Positions 1 through 5,644 of a DNA stretch of 6,032 nt are shown one piece after another (within the stretch, counting starts at the first letter, position 1; each line of letters opens with the position of its first letter). The notes under the pieces are model-generated. The model was not told the origin of the DNA and searched no databases. It saw only the letters and a program-made list of their open reading frames with translations. The stretch covers positions 1 through 6,032 of the forward strand of contig JADFHG010000248.1 of NCBI GenBank assembly GCA_022567365.1, given 5' to 3'. The stretch is from Planctomycetota bacterium (GTDB lineage Bacteria > Planctomycetota > Phycisphaerae > UBA1845). The position numbers and the translations under genes were made by a program.

Positions 1-45
1 AGCGCGCCCTTCATCACTCAATCGAACAATGTACTTCTTCTGCAT
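1..45 (-). CDS. IS630-family transposase, N-terminal fragment cut by window edge
   Basis: Only the first 15 codons are present: MQKKYIVRLSDEGRA. This closely resembles the usual start of IS630-family transposases (a K-K-Y-I-V-x-L-(S/T)-D-E-x-R-A pattern), which leads into the N-terminal helix-turn-helix DNA-binding domain. The start is well supported: a perfect AGGAGG (minus strand of 53-58) sits 7 bases upstream of the ATG. The catalytic DDE domain would be to the left of the window, so it cannot be judged whether the gene is intact. In the family the enzyme cuts the element ends and inserts at TA. The assignment rests on a very short peptide recognised from memory. Confidence 0.65.
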   Translation of the reverse strand, partial: MQKKYIVRLSDEGRA

Positions 46-122
46 CGGGAAACCTCCTTGTCTTCCGAAACGTCAAGAACAAGAAGGCAAGATAACCCAA
101 ATTCTGAGCCGTGACAAAGCAC
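1..122 (-). mobile_element. 5' end of an IS630-family insertion sequence (partial)
   Basis: This is the end of an element that continues off the left side of the window. Reading the minus strand, a candidate terminus (GTGCTTTGTCAC…) lies next to TA within CTAG at 122-125, followed by about 75 bases of leader and the transposase start. IS630/Tc1-mariner elements are known to duplicate a TA target, and IS630 itself favours CTAG, so the CTAG is a plausible junction. The other terminus is outside the window, so the inverted repeat and target duplication cannot be confirmed. The edge at 122 is an inference. The element sits about 30 bases beyond the stop codon of the PEP-CTERM gene and in the same orientation. 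Confidence 0.5.
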
Positions 123-155
123 TAGTTGTTCGACCGCCGACGAAGAGTCACTGGT

Positions 156-770
156 TCACGACCGCCGCCGCCGTAGTAGTAGGACGAGTGCGCCGCCGGT
201 GACGAGCAACAGCGTCGCCGGATCGGGCACAATCGTGACCTCCGCCGTGCCCAGAAGCCCCGTTACGTCGAGACCGGGGATCTTCCCGTCGAAGATGTTG
301 GTCGTAAACCCGCCCAAACTCTCCGGGATCGTGATCTCGGTCAGCGGGGTTTCGGCCTCGGCGGTGAAGGTGAACGTCGTGATCAGAAACCCCTCGGGCG
401 TGGCGAAGGGCAGTGGCCCGAGCAATTGTGAGAGTGCCGTAAACCACGCATCACCGTCGAGCCAGGTGCTGTTCAAACCGCCCGAAGGAAACCCCGGGTG
501 GAGCCATTCATACGGCCCGTTCTCGTTCGAACCGGTCAGCGACAGCTTATCGGGCTCCCAATCCAGGATGACCTGCAAGGCGGCAATCGATTGCGCGAAC
601 GGCGAGTCCGAGACAGCCATCAGCCCGATCTCGAACGTTTCCCCGACCTCCACCGTTTGCGCCGGAGGATCCCACACTAGGTTGATGTTCGCCACCGCGC
701 TCGTCGAACCCAATCCCGCCAACACCGCCGTGAAGACGATGACGGGCATTCGTGGAAATAGCGTAGGCAT
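156..770 (-). CDS. PEP-CTERM sorting-domain protein with cohesin-like body
   Basis: A 204-residue exported protein. The N-terminus (MPTLFPRMPVIVFTAVLAGL) is a signal peptide with likely cleavage after SAVA at about residue 27. Residues about 30-175 form a beta-rich domain; the opening (NINLVWDPPAQTVEVGETFEIGL, then LQVILDWEPDKLSL) follows the pattern of cohesin-like extracellular domains. The tail, residues 181-204, has VPDPATLLL, a hydrophobic stretch and RRRRS, the tripartite PEP-CTERM layout, with PDP in place of PEP. Family knowledge says such tails are processed at the membrane by an exosortase. I chose the ATG at 770 because AGGAGG lies 7 bases upstream; an in-frame ATG at 794 lies beyond that site and adds eight non-signal residues. 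No partner gene is adjacent. The ligand or surface role is unknown; the cohesin likeness is from pattern only. Confidence 0.85.
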   Translation of the reverse strand: MPTLFPRMPVIVFTAVLAGLGSTSAVANINLVWDPPAQTVEVGETFEIGLMAVSDSPFAQSIAALQVILDWEPDKLSLTGSNENGPYEWLHPGFPSGGLNSTWLDGDAWFTALSQLLGPLPFATPEGFLITTFTFTAEAETPLTEITIPESLGGFTTNIFDGKIPGLDVTGLLGTAEVTIVPDPATLLLVTGGALVLLLRRRRS

Positions 771-890
771 GGTGCTTCCTCCTCTTCGGATCACTCTGCC
801 GCATGCCCCCTACGGAGCACGCCTCCCCAGTATACCGGGATGCTCAAGGTTTTTCAAGCGAAGCGCGCGGATTCGAGACGGTTGCATGCG

Positions 891-1030
891 AGCAGCCTGT
901 TGAAAAACTCCGTGTAGCGTCCGCCCCCCGTGGCGGACGTCGCTTTCAAGATCGTTGTCGCCGTTCTACGGCCGCCACAGGGGGCGGCCGCTACTTTCTC
1001 GGCGGATCACCGCTTTTTCAACAGGCTGCT
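891..1030. repeat. MITE-like element 1: terminal inverted repeat frame with core A
   Basis: A 140-base non-coding element. Its ends are perfect 17-base inverted repeats: AGCAGCCTGTTGAAAAA at 891-907 and its complement at 1014-1030. Inside is an 81-base core (914-994), itself bounded by GTAGCG and CGCTAC, which contains two strong hairpins. One has an 8-base stem (918-925 with 932-939) and the other an 8-base stem (969-976 with 983-990). No target duplication is visible at the flanks. The same terminal repeat recurs at 5378-5474 around an unrelated core. The element is too short to encode a transposase, so mobilisation, if any, would be in trans. It could also act as a bidirectional transcription stop between the two minus-strand genes. 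Structure is seen directly; mobility is inferred. Confidence 0.8.
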
Positions 1031-1188
1031 AGGGCCGTGAGGGAGGGGACGCGCTTTCACTGGTCAAGCCGTTTCCTGACGGTTACCGTTCGGATCAGGC
1101 CCGCCTCCCCAATTCTGAATCGCTACACTAGCGCATGCGGCTCAAAACACAGAATCGGTAAATGTTCCATAGCGTTGTCTGTTGTTGG

Positions 1189-1251
1189 GTAGCGTGCGAC
1201 ACCTCGAACACCCCCTGGTATCCTACGGCCGCCACGGGGGGCGGCCGCTAC
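1189..1251. repeat. Degraded core A copy with one intact hairpin
   Basis: The right arm (1224-1251) matches the right hairpin of core A at 967-994 almost exactly: stem CGGCCGCC/GGCGGCCG at 1226-1233 and 1240-1247, then CGCTAC. A matching left end, GTAGCG, is found at 1189-1194, but the left hairpin is lost, making the unit 63 rather than 81 bases. No terminal inverted repeat of the AGCAGCC type surrounds it. It lies 25 bases beyond the ligase-like gene's stop codon, on its 3' side, so its hairpin may help end that transcript; there is no T-run to make it a classical terminator. Confidence 0.65.
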
Positions 1252-1275
1252 ATCGAACCAGTTTTCAGACAGAGC

Positions 1276-2373
1276 TTAGTACACTCCCTCCACCACCGGT
1301 GTCGCGAAACCTGAAAAGGGCCTGACGTCCGCGGCGCCGTCCCATGGGTATGCGTCGCAGGGCGGCCGGCGGACCGCTTCGTCGCGTTCCAGAAAACGCG
1401 GGATGAAGAACTCCTTGGTCAGCGTCGTGAGTCGGACGCGCCCGACCTCGCCATAATCGACGATCCGCTCCGGCTCGTCGGGATCGACCACCTCGATCAT
1501 CGCCCGCGGAGCGGGAGGGTGGTAGATAATGCTGTAATTGTCCGCGGGGTCGAACGGTTTGTGGCACGCGAGGCCCATGAGCGTGTTGCCGTACGTCGGC
1601 ACGAAGTCGATGGCGCCTTCCAAGAGCTCTTCGCGGGCGAACCTGTGGAACTGCGCGGTGAGTTGCGTCCCGCCGCAGAAGACGCCCCTTATGCCCAGCT
1701 TCACGAGGGAGACCCGCTCGCAAAGCGCCTCGAGCAGCTTGGGCGTCGTGAATATGCACTCGATGTCCGCGTGGGCGCGCAGCAGTGTGAGGCCCTGATT
1801 GATCACGTGGTCTTTGTACTCGTGCATCTCGGCCATACGTCCGGCGCGGACGAGCTTGCCCACCCAACGGGGGTCCATATCGACGCAAAAGCAGATGCCT
1901 CCGCGATGTTGGCAGAGGTGCTCGACGGCGAGTCTGAGACGGCGCGGACCCGAAGGGCCGAGCATCAGCCAATCGGCCCCGCGCGGAAACGCCTTGTCGT
2001 CGAGCGTTTCGCTGAAGGCCTCGTAGTCGATGCGGAAATCCTCGATGTTGATGCGGCTTTTCGGCACACCCGTTGTCCCGCCGGTCTCGAACGTGAACAC
2101 CGGCCGGCCTGCGTACGCCTTTGGTACCCACCGCCGAACGGGGCCGCCGCGCAGCCACTCGTCCTCGAATAGCGCGAAGCGGGCGAGGTCGTCGTAGCAC
2201 TGGACCGCCTCTCGCGGATTCCAATCGAGCTTCTTCGCATAGTCGAGCCAGAACGGGCACCCCGTCTTCGGATCGAAATGCCACGCGACGATCTCGCGCG
2301 TATGCGCATCCAGACGCGCTCTTGCCTGCCGCACGCGTTCGTCGAGCGAATCCGCCACCACAGTTTGCTCCAT
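1276..2373 (-). CDS. Adenylate-forming enzyme, phenylacetate-CoA ligase-like (EhpF-type)
   Basis: A 365-residue soluble protein of the AMP-forming acyl/aryl ligase superfamily, which activates a carboxylic acid with ATP as acyl-AMP. Visible motifs: the glycine/threonine-rich phosphate loop FETGGTTGVPKS (residues 95-106), CGGTQ (233-237), the YGNT motif (261-264) in the adenine-binding position, DYGEVGRVRLTTL (306-318) and IPRFLERDEAV (324-334). The chain stops about 30 residues later, so the usual C-terminal subdomain of phenylacetate-CoA ligases (about 100 residues, needed for thioester formation) is missing. Length and architecture resemble EhpF of phenazine antibiotic synthesis, as far as I recall, so it may only adenylate, or pass the acyl group to another protein. 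The start at 2373 has GGGAG eight bases upstream; a longer frame to 2511 adds 46 residues without domain character. The substrate is unknown, and no phenazine genes are nearby. Confidence 0.8.
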   Translation of the reverse strand: MEQTVVADSLDERVRQARARLDAHTREIVAWHFDPKTGCPFWLDYAKKLDWNPREAVQCYDDLARFALFEDEWLRGGPVRRWVPKAYAGRPVFTFETGGTTGVPKSRINIEDFRIDYEAFSETLDDKAFPRGADWLMLGPSGPRRLRLAVEHLCQHRGGICFCVDMDPRWVGKLVRAGRMAEMHEYKDHVINQGLTLLRAHADIECIFTTPKLLEALCERVSLVKLGIRGVFCGGTQLTAQFHRFAREELLEGAIDFVPTYGNTLMGLACHKPFDPADNYSIIYHPPAPRAMIEVVDPDEPERIVDYGEVGRVRLTTLTKEFFIPRFLERDEAVRRPPCDAYPWDGAADVRPFSGFATPVVEGVY

Positions 2374-2607
2374 GAGTCCCGCTCCCAACCACCCGGGCTT
2401 CGACTGGTTTCCCAACCCGTAGTGTCCGGCGCTTTGCCGTTGATTGCAAGCCGGTCGATCATCGCCGAAGATCGCTGCGTGCCGACTGTTCCGCCGGTTG
2501 ATCGTTAGCATTCCGGGAAGCGGTGAAGCGGGGCGCCAGAGGCCCGATTGAATTGCGCGGAATTGCCATCCGCTCTATGTGCGGTTTCAATGTGGGGGGA
2601 GCGAGCG
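2374..2607. promoter_or_regulatory. Divergent intergenic region with promoters for both flanking genes
   Basis: These 234 bases separate the starts of the minus-strand ligase-like gene and the plus-strand AI-2E-family gene, so both promoters should lie here. The only candidate on the plus strand is TTGAAT at 2548-2553 with a weak CTCTAT/TCTATG about 19-20 bases downstream. On the minus strand TTGCAA (complement of about 2445-2450) has no good -10. I see no clear operator or inverted repeat. The region's role follows from gene orientation, not from a recognised site. Confidence 0.4.
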
Positions 2608-3909
2608 ATGAGCAATACGCCACAACCCTATACGTTTGATCGCGTCGTGCGGCTGATCATCAGCGCGGCCTTGCTGGTCGCGGTGTTCGCCCTGCTACGC
2701 TACCTCTCGGACGTGCTGCTGCCGTTCGCGGCTGCCGTCGTGTTGGCCTACCTGCTCAACCCGCTCGTGACGCTGTTCGAGCGAAAGACACATCGTCGCG
2801 GATTCGCCGTCGCGCTGACGTTGGGCGGTCTGGCCATTGTCGCGATGGCGTTGGTACTCATTGTGGTGCCGCTGGTTGCCGGTCAGGTGAGTCGTTTCTC
2901 AGCAAATCTGCATACCCTGCAAACAGACCTGACGGCCGCAGTGGCCGCCAAAGTCAACGCCGCCGCCGCCGAGCCGCCGCCGCACGGTTCCGACACCACA
3001 GAGGGTGATTCGTCCGCGGAGAACGGCGCCGACGCAGGGACGTCCGCACTGGGCGTGCGCGAGCTGATCGAACACTGGCCCCAGTTTCGACGGGGGCTGC
3101 GCGATGACCGACAATCCGCATGGCAAGGGTTGCTCAATGCCGTTTCGGGTACCCTGGTCGGGGGCGTCTTGGTCGAGTCGGCGGATTTCATCAGCAGTGA
3201 ACGATTCGAGGATTTCATTTTGGACGCGGCCAAGGGTTTGGCCGTCGGCGGTTGGAATGTCCTCTCGATGGTGGTCAACTTCCTGATCGGTTTGACCGGG
3301 TTGATCATCGTCGGGCTCTATCTCGGCTTCCTGCTATTGGACTTCCCTGAATATGCCCGCACGTGGCAGTCGTTCCTGCCGCCGGCGTATCGTCCGGCAA
3401 TTGTGGAGTTTCTGGCCGAGTTCAACGTGGCCATGCGGCGATATTTCCGCGGTCAGTCGATCGTGGCGGGTTTGATGGGCGCGCTCTTCGCGATTGGTTT
3501 CTCGATCATCGGTCTGCCGCTGGCCGTGCCGTTCGGACTCTTCGTAGGGCTCTTGAATATGGTGCCCTATCTGCAGGTGGTCGCGCTCGTCCCCGCGGCT
3601 CTGCTCGCCGTCCTCCGATCGGTCGAAGACGGCGGGAGCCTTACGGCGTCGCTGCTTCTCGTGCTGGCGGTCTTCGCGGTGGCCCAGCTCATACAAGACA
3701 CGATCATCACGCCGCGAATCATGGGCAAGGCGACGGGTCTGAGGCCGGTCGCGATCCTGCTCGGCATATTCATCTGGGGTAAGTTGCTCGGTTTTCTCGG
3801 GCTGATGCTCGCGATACCACTGACGTGTCTAGGGATCGCGTACTATCGCCGCTGGATCTTGATGCACCCGGTCGCGGAGACGAAGATCGCCAAAGAAGGG
3901 ACGTCCTAA
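2608..3909 (+). CDS. AI-2E family (PerM/TqsA/YdiK-type) membrane transporter
   Basis: A 433-residue multi-pass inner-membrane protein. Hydrophobic segments lie at about residues 13-33, 35-56 and 65-92. A long polar region follows (93-210), then further segments at about 214-246, 282-336 (more than one helix), 345-373 and 381-416. The family signature is clear near the C-terminus: QLIQDTIITPRIMGKATGLRP followed by a glycine-rich LLGFLGLMLAIPL (about 360-404). Known members include the E. coli autoinducer-2 exporter TqsA and sodium/proton antiporters, so the family name does not fix the substrate. The polar region carries a low-complexity acidic/alanine insert (about 119-146), making the protein longer than the typical 350 or so residues. 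The start at 2608 is preceded by GGGGGAG six bases upstream; an in-frame ATG at 2548 adds 20 residues and lacks a site. It appears to be a single-gene unit. Confidence 0.88.
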   Translation: MSNTPQPYTFDRVVRLIISAALLVAVFALLRYLSDVLLPFAAAVVLAYLLNPLVTLFERKTHRRGFAVALTLGGLAIVAMALVLIVVPLVAGQVSRFSANLHTLQTDLTAAVAAKVNAAAAEPPPHGSDTTEGDSSAENGADAGTSALGVRELIEHWPQFRRGLRDDRQSAWQGLLNAVSGTLVGGVLVESADFISSERFEDFILDAAKGLAVGGWNVLSMVVNFLIGLTGLIIVGLYLGFLLLDFPEYARTWQSFLPPAYRPAIVEFLAEFNVAMRRYFRGQSIVAGLMGALFAIGFSIIGLPLAVPFGLFVGLLNMVPYLQVVALVPAALLAVLRSVEDGGSLTASLLLVLAVFAVAQLIQDTIITPRIMGKATGLRPVAILLGIFIWGKLLGFLGLMLAIPLTCLGIAYYRRWILMHPVAETKIAKEGTS

Positions 3910-3984
3910 CCGACGGCGGAGAACGTGCGCCATGGGCTGGGTGCATGGTGAGCGGTTCTTCCGCCAACGCATGGTAGTCGCGAT

Positions 3985-4066
3985 GTAGCGTCCGCCCCCC
4001 GTGGCGGACATGGGCATGCGAAACGCTCTCGAACTTCTACGATCCGCCGCGGGGAGCGGTCGCTAC
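3985..4066. repeat. Core A repeat copy, 82 bases
   Basis: Bounded by GTAGCG (3985-3990) and CGCTAC (4061-4066), as at 914-994, and nearly the same length (82 against 81). The left 25 bases are identical to the first copy, with a 7-base stem GTCCGCC/GGCGGAC (3990-3996 with 4003-4009) and loop CCCCGT. The middle has diverged completely. The right hairpin is still recognisable but has a bulge (GATCCGC against GCGGTC). The copy follows the AI-2E-family gene by 75 bases and could terminate its transcript. No left AGCAGCC-type terminal repeat was found before it. Confidence 0.75.
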
Positions 4067-4080
4067 GCACTATACACATG

Positions 4081-4122
4081 CCGGGCTGGAAACCCGTGCC
4101 CCACGTTTTTCCACAGACTATT
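4081..4122. repeat. Decayed right half of a type B element with terminal repeat
   Basis: CGGGCT…CCCGT…CC-CAC followed by TTTTTC-CACAGACTATT lines up with the right half of the element at 5436-5476. The last 17 bases (4106-4122) match the right terminal repeat of the element at 1014-1030 at 13 of 17 positions. The left half and left terminal repeat are absent, and core A ends only 14 bases before it. It ends about 10 bases before the ribosome-binding site of the downstream dehydrogenase, so it forms part of that gene's leader. Confidence 0.55.
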
Positions 4123-4132
4123 CACCCGTATC

Positions 4133-4136
4133 GAGG
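4133..4136 (+). promoter_or_regulatory. Ribosome-binding site fixing a TTG start
   Basis: GAGG seven bases before TTG at 4144. The next in-frame ATG (4183) falls inside the NAD-binding glycine motif GAGTMGAG and would destroy the fold, so this site and the TTG codon are the best-supported start. Confidence 0.65.
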
Positions 4137-4143
4137 TTGACCA

Positions 4144-5355
4144 TTGAATACCAACAACATTGCCGTCATCGGCGCGGGAACCATGGGCGCCGGTATTGCG
4201 CAGCTCGCGGCCGCCCATGGATGCACCGTACATCTGATCGATCTCTCCGCCGAGGTTCTCGCGAAGGCGGTCGCGGACATCCGAAAACGCTACGCCCGCA
4301 GTGTCGAGAAGGGGCGAATGAGCACGGAAGATGCCGACGCCGCGATCGCCCGAATCCGAACGTCGGGCGCGATTGCAGGCCTCGATGATGTGGAGCTTGT
4401 CATCGAGGCCGTCGTCGAGAGGCTCGACGTCAAACACGCCGTCTTCGCTTCCCTCGAAAAGGCGACGCCGCCGTCGGCCGTGTTGGCCACGAACACCTCG
4501 TCGCTCTCCGTCGGGCGAATCGCCGAGCGCGTGAGCGACCCATCTCGTGTCATCGGAATGCACTTTTTCAACCCGGCGCCGGTCATGCCGCTCGTCGAAG
4601 TCATCGCGGCCAAGGAGAGTTCGCCCGAGAGCGTGTCGGTCGGTTTCGACGCGGCCCGCGCGTGGGGCAAGGTTCCCGTCTGCGCGAAGGACACACCGGG
4701 CTTTATCGTCAATCGAGTCGCGCGGGGCTTCTACCTGGAGGCCCTGCGCCTGCTCGGCGAGGGGGTGGCCGGTGTCGACGAGATCGACCTCGTCATGCGG
4801 ACACACGGGAAGTTCCGCATGGGACCGTTCGAACTCATGGACCTCGTCGGGCTTGACGTCAACTACGCGGTCAGCGCGTCGGTGCATGAACGAATGGACG
4901 GGCACGCGCGCTTCGCGCCTCATCCGATTCAGCGCGCACTCGTCGATGCGGGTAGCCTTGGCCGAAAAACCGGACGCGGGTTTTACGACTACAGCGGCGA
5001 AGCGCCGATCCCCGCGCAGGGCGTCGATCGGCAAAGCTTCGAGCTGACGCCGCTGCTGAGCGAGACCGTTCTCGCGTTCACGGTCAGGTCCGGCGCCCCG
5101 ACGGCGGGTGCGACCGAGCAGTACGTCTTCTCGCGCATCCTCGCGGCGATCATCAACGAGGCAGGCTTCGCCTATTCGCAAGGCGTCGCCGACTCGGCGG
5201 ACATCGACACGGCCATGCAAAAGGGCACGAACTATCCCAAGGGTCCGCTGGCGTGGGCCGACGAGATCGGCCACGAAACCGTCGCCGGCGTGCTGCGAAG
5301 AATGAACGAAATGGTCACCGACGGCCGCTACGCGCCGGCGCCTTTGTTTGTGTAG
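4144..5355 (+). CDS. 3-hydroxyacyl-CoA dehydrogenase, two C-terminal domains (PaaH/FadB2-like)
   Basis: A 403-residue cytoplasmic enzyme that would oxidise (3S)-3-hydroxyacyl-CoA to 3-oxoacyl-CoA with NAD, or the reverse, as in beta-oxidation, butyryl-CoA or phenylacetate catabolism. The Rossmann fold opens with VIGAGTMGAGIAQ (8-20), and Asp33 at the end of the second strand points to NAD rather than NADP. Then come E88, NTSSLSV (117-123) and HFFNPAPVMPLVEVI. His140 and Glu152 are twelve residues apart, as in the catalytic pair of the family. GFIVNR (186-191), GPFELMDLVGLDVN (227-240) and GRKTGRGFYDY (273-283) mark the first C-terminal domain. Residues about 320-403 repeat that domain type (YVFSRILAAIINEAGFAYSQGVA…KGTNYPKGPLAWADEIG), as in PaaH. 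E. coli PaaH is longer (about 475), so the linker here is compact. The start codon is TTG. The natural acyl chain cannot be told from sequence. Confidence 0.92.
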   Translation: MNTNNIAVIGAGTMGAGIAQLAAAHGCTVHLIDLSAEVLAKAVADIRKRYARSVEKGRMSTEDADAAIARIRTSGAIAGLDDVELVIEAVVERLDVKHAVFASLEKATPPSAVLATNTSSLSVGRIAERVSDPSRVIGMHFFNPAPVMPLVEVIAAKESSPESVSVGFDAARAWGKVPVCAKDTPGFIVNRVARGFYLEALRLLGEGVAGVDEIDLVMRTHGKFRMGPFELMDLVGLDVNYAVSASVHERMDGHARFAPHPIQRALVDAGSLGRKTGRGFYDYSGEAPIPAQGVDRQSFELTPLLSETVLAFTVRSGAPTAGATEQYVFSRILAAIINEAGFAYSQGVADSADIDTAMQKGTNYPKGPLAWADEIGHETVAGVLRRMNEMVTDGRYAPAPLFV

Positions 5356-5377
5356 TGGTCCGATGAAGAATGTCTCA

Positions 5378-5474
5378 CAGTCTGTTGAAGAAGTCTGATC
5401 TGTATGTGTGGCACCGGCTAATAGCCGGTGTCAAGACGGGCTATTGGCCCGTACCACACTTTTTCAACGGGCTG
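5378..5474. repeat. MITE-like element 2: terminal inverted repeat frame with core B
   Basis: A 97-base element with imperfect terminal repeats: CAGTCTGTTGAAGAAGT at the left against CAGCCCGTTGAAAAAGT read inward from the right (three mismatches). These are variants of the ends of the element at 891-1030. The core (5406-5459) is bounded by GTGTGG and CCACAC. It contains a perfect 8-base hairpin CACCGGCT/AGCCGGTG with a 3-base loop (5412-5430), and a second hairpin ACGGGC/GCCCGT (5436-5441 with 5447-5452). It begins 22 bases after the dehydrogenase stop codon, and the first hairpin is strong enough to serve as its terminator. No target duplication is visible. Confidence 0.75.
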
Positions 5475-5476
5475 CT

Positions 5477-5644
5477 CGTGCATCTTCACGCGCAGCCATG
5501 CGCGTTTGTGAGGACGACCCAAATCCGAACCGCGACCGAAGGAAGCGGCGGTTGGCCCCACCTTGTTTCGAGGTAGGGGAAACCAAGCCGCACAACGGGG
5601 AGGGCGAGGCCCCTGCCGAGCCGCCCGCCCACGCGAGAGGGCAT
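5477..5644. other. Leader region with two further inverted repeats
   Basis: This lies between element 2 and the last gene. AACCGC (5528-5533) and GCGGTT (5548-5553) frame GACCGAAGGAAGCG, a form that reminds me of dispersed CCGCGACC…GGAGCGG repeats in planctomycete genomes; that memory is not checked. Closer to the gene, 5603-5622 forms GGCGAGGC-CCCT-GCCGAGCC, described separately. No convincing promoter was found. Confidence 0.4.
5603..5622 (+). other. Leader hairpin with tandem G-A mismatches
   Basis: GGCGAGGC (5603-5610) and GCCGAGCC (5615-5622) pair around a CCCT loop as three G-C pairs, two adjacent G-A mismatches in opposite sense, then three more G-C pairs. Tandem G-A pairs of this kind are known to be stable in RNA. 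The stem ends 12 bases before the presumed ribosome-binding site of the gene at 5645. It may be another dispersed repeat rather than a control element. Confidence 0.35.

Larger units (their letters stand above)
771..1275. other. Gene-free stretch rich in palindromic repeats
   Basis: About 500 bases between the start of the PEP-CTERM gene and the end of the ligase-like gene. It holds one complete inverted-repeat element (891-1030) and a degraded core A copy (1189-1251), both annotated separately. The part from 795 to 890 should contain the PEP-CTERM promoter, but I see no convincing -35/-10 pair. The part from 1031 to 1188 contains a small inverted repeat, CCTGA…TCAGG around the palindrome CGGTTACCG near 1076-1100, and nothing else I can name. 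Open frames here run through the palindromes, lack domain-like sequence and are not believable as genes. Confidence 0.7.

Noticed and set aside
199..903. A 234-codon plus-strand open frame opposite the PEP-CTERM gene
   Set aside because: It is antisense to a gene with a signal peptide, sorting tail and strong ribosome-binding site; its own sequence is low-complexity Ser/Pro-rich without domains, and it runs into a repeat.
803..1192. A 129-codon plus-strand frame across the first repeat element
   Set aside because: It is translated through palindromic hairpins, with no domain or ribosome-binding site.
914..1251. CRISPR array from regularly repeated GC-rich units
   Set aside because: The repeats are palindromic cores of differing lengths in only a few copies, not evenly spaced direct repeats with unique spacers, and no cas genes are present.
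1265..2449. A 394-codon minus-strand frame overlapping the ligase-like gene
   Set aside because: It is Arg/Gly-rich shifted-frame translation of a GC-rich gene; the overlapping frame carries all adenylation motifs.
4063..5274. A 403-codon minus-strand frame opposite the dehydrogenase
   Set aside because: It is antisense to a gene with full catalytic motifs; composition is Arg/Asp-rich as expected for a shadow, and it begins or ends inside repeat DNA.
1276..5355. A phenylacetate-degradation operon formed by the ligase-like and PaaH-like genes
   Set aside because: The two genes are on opposite strands, separated by a transporter gene and repeats, and the ligase lacks the CoA-ligation subdomain; other paa genes are absent from the window.
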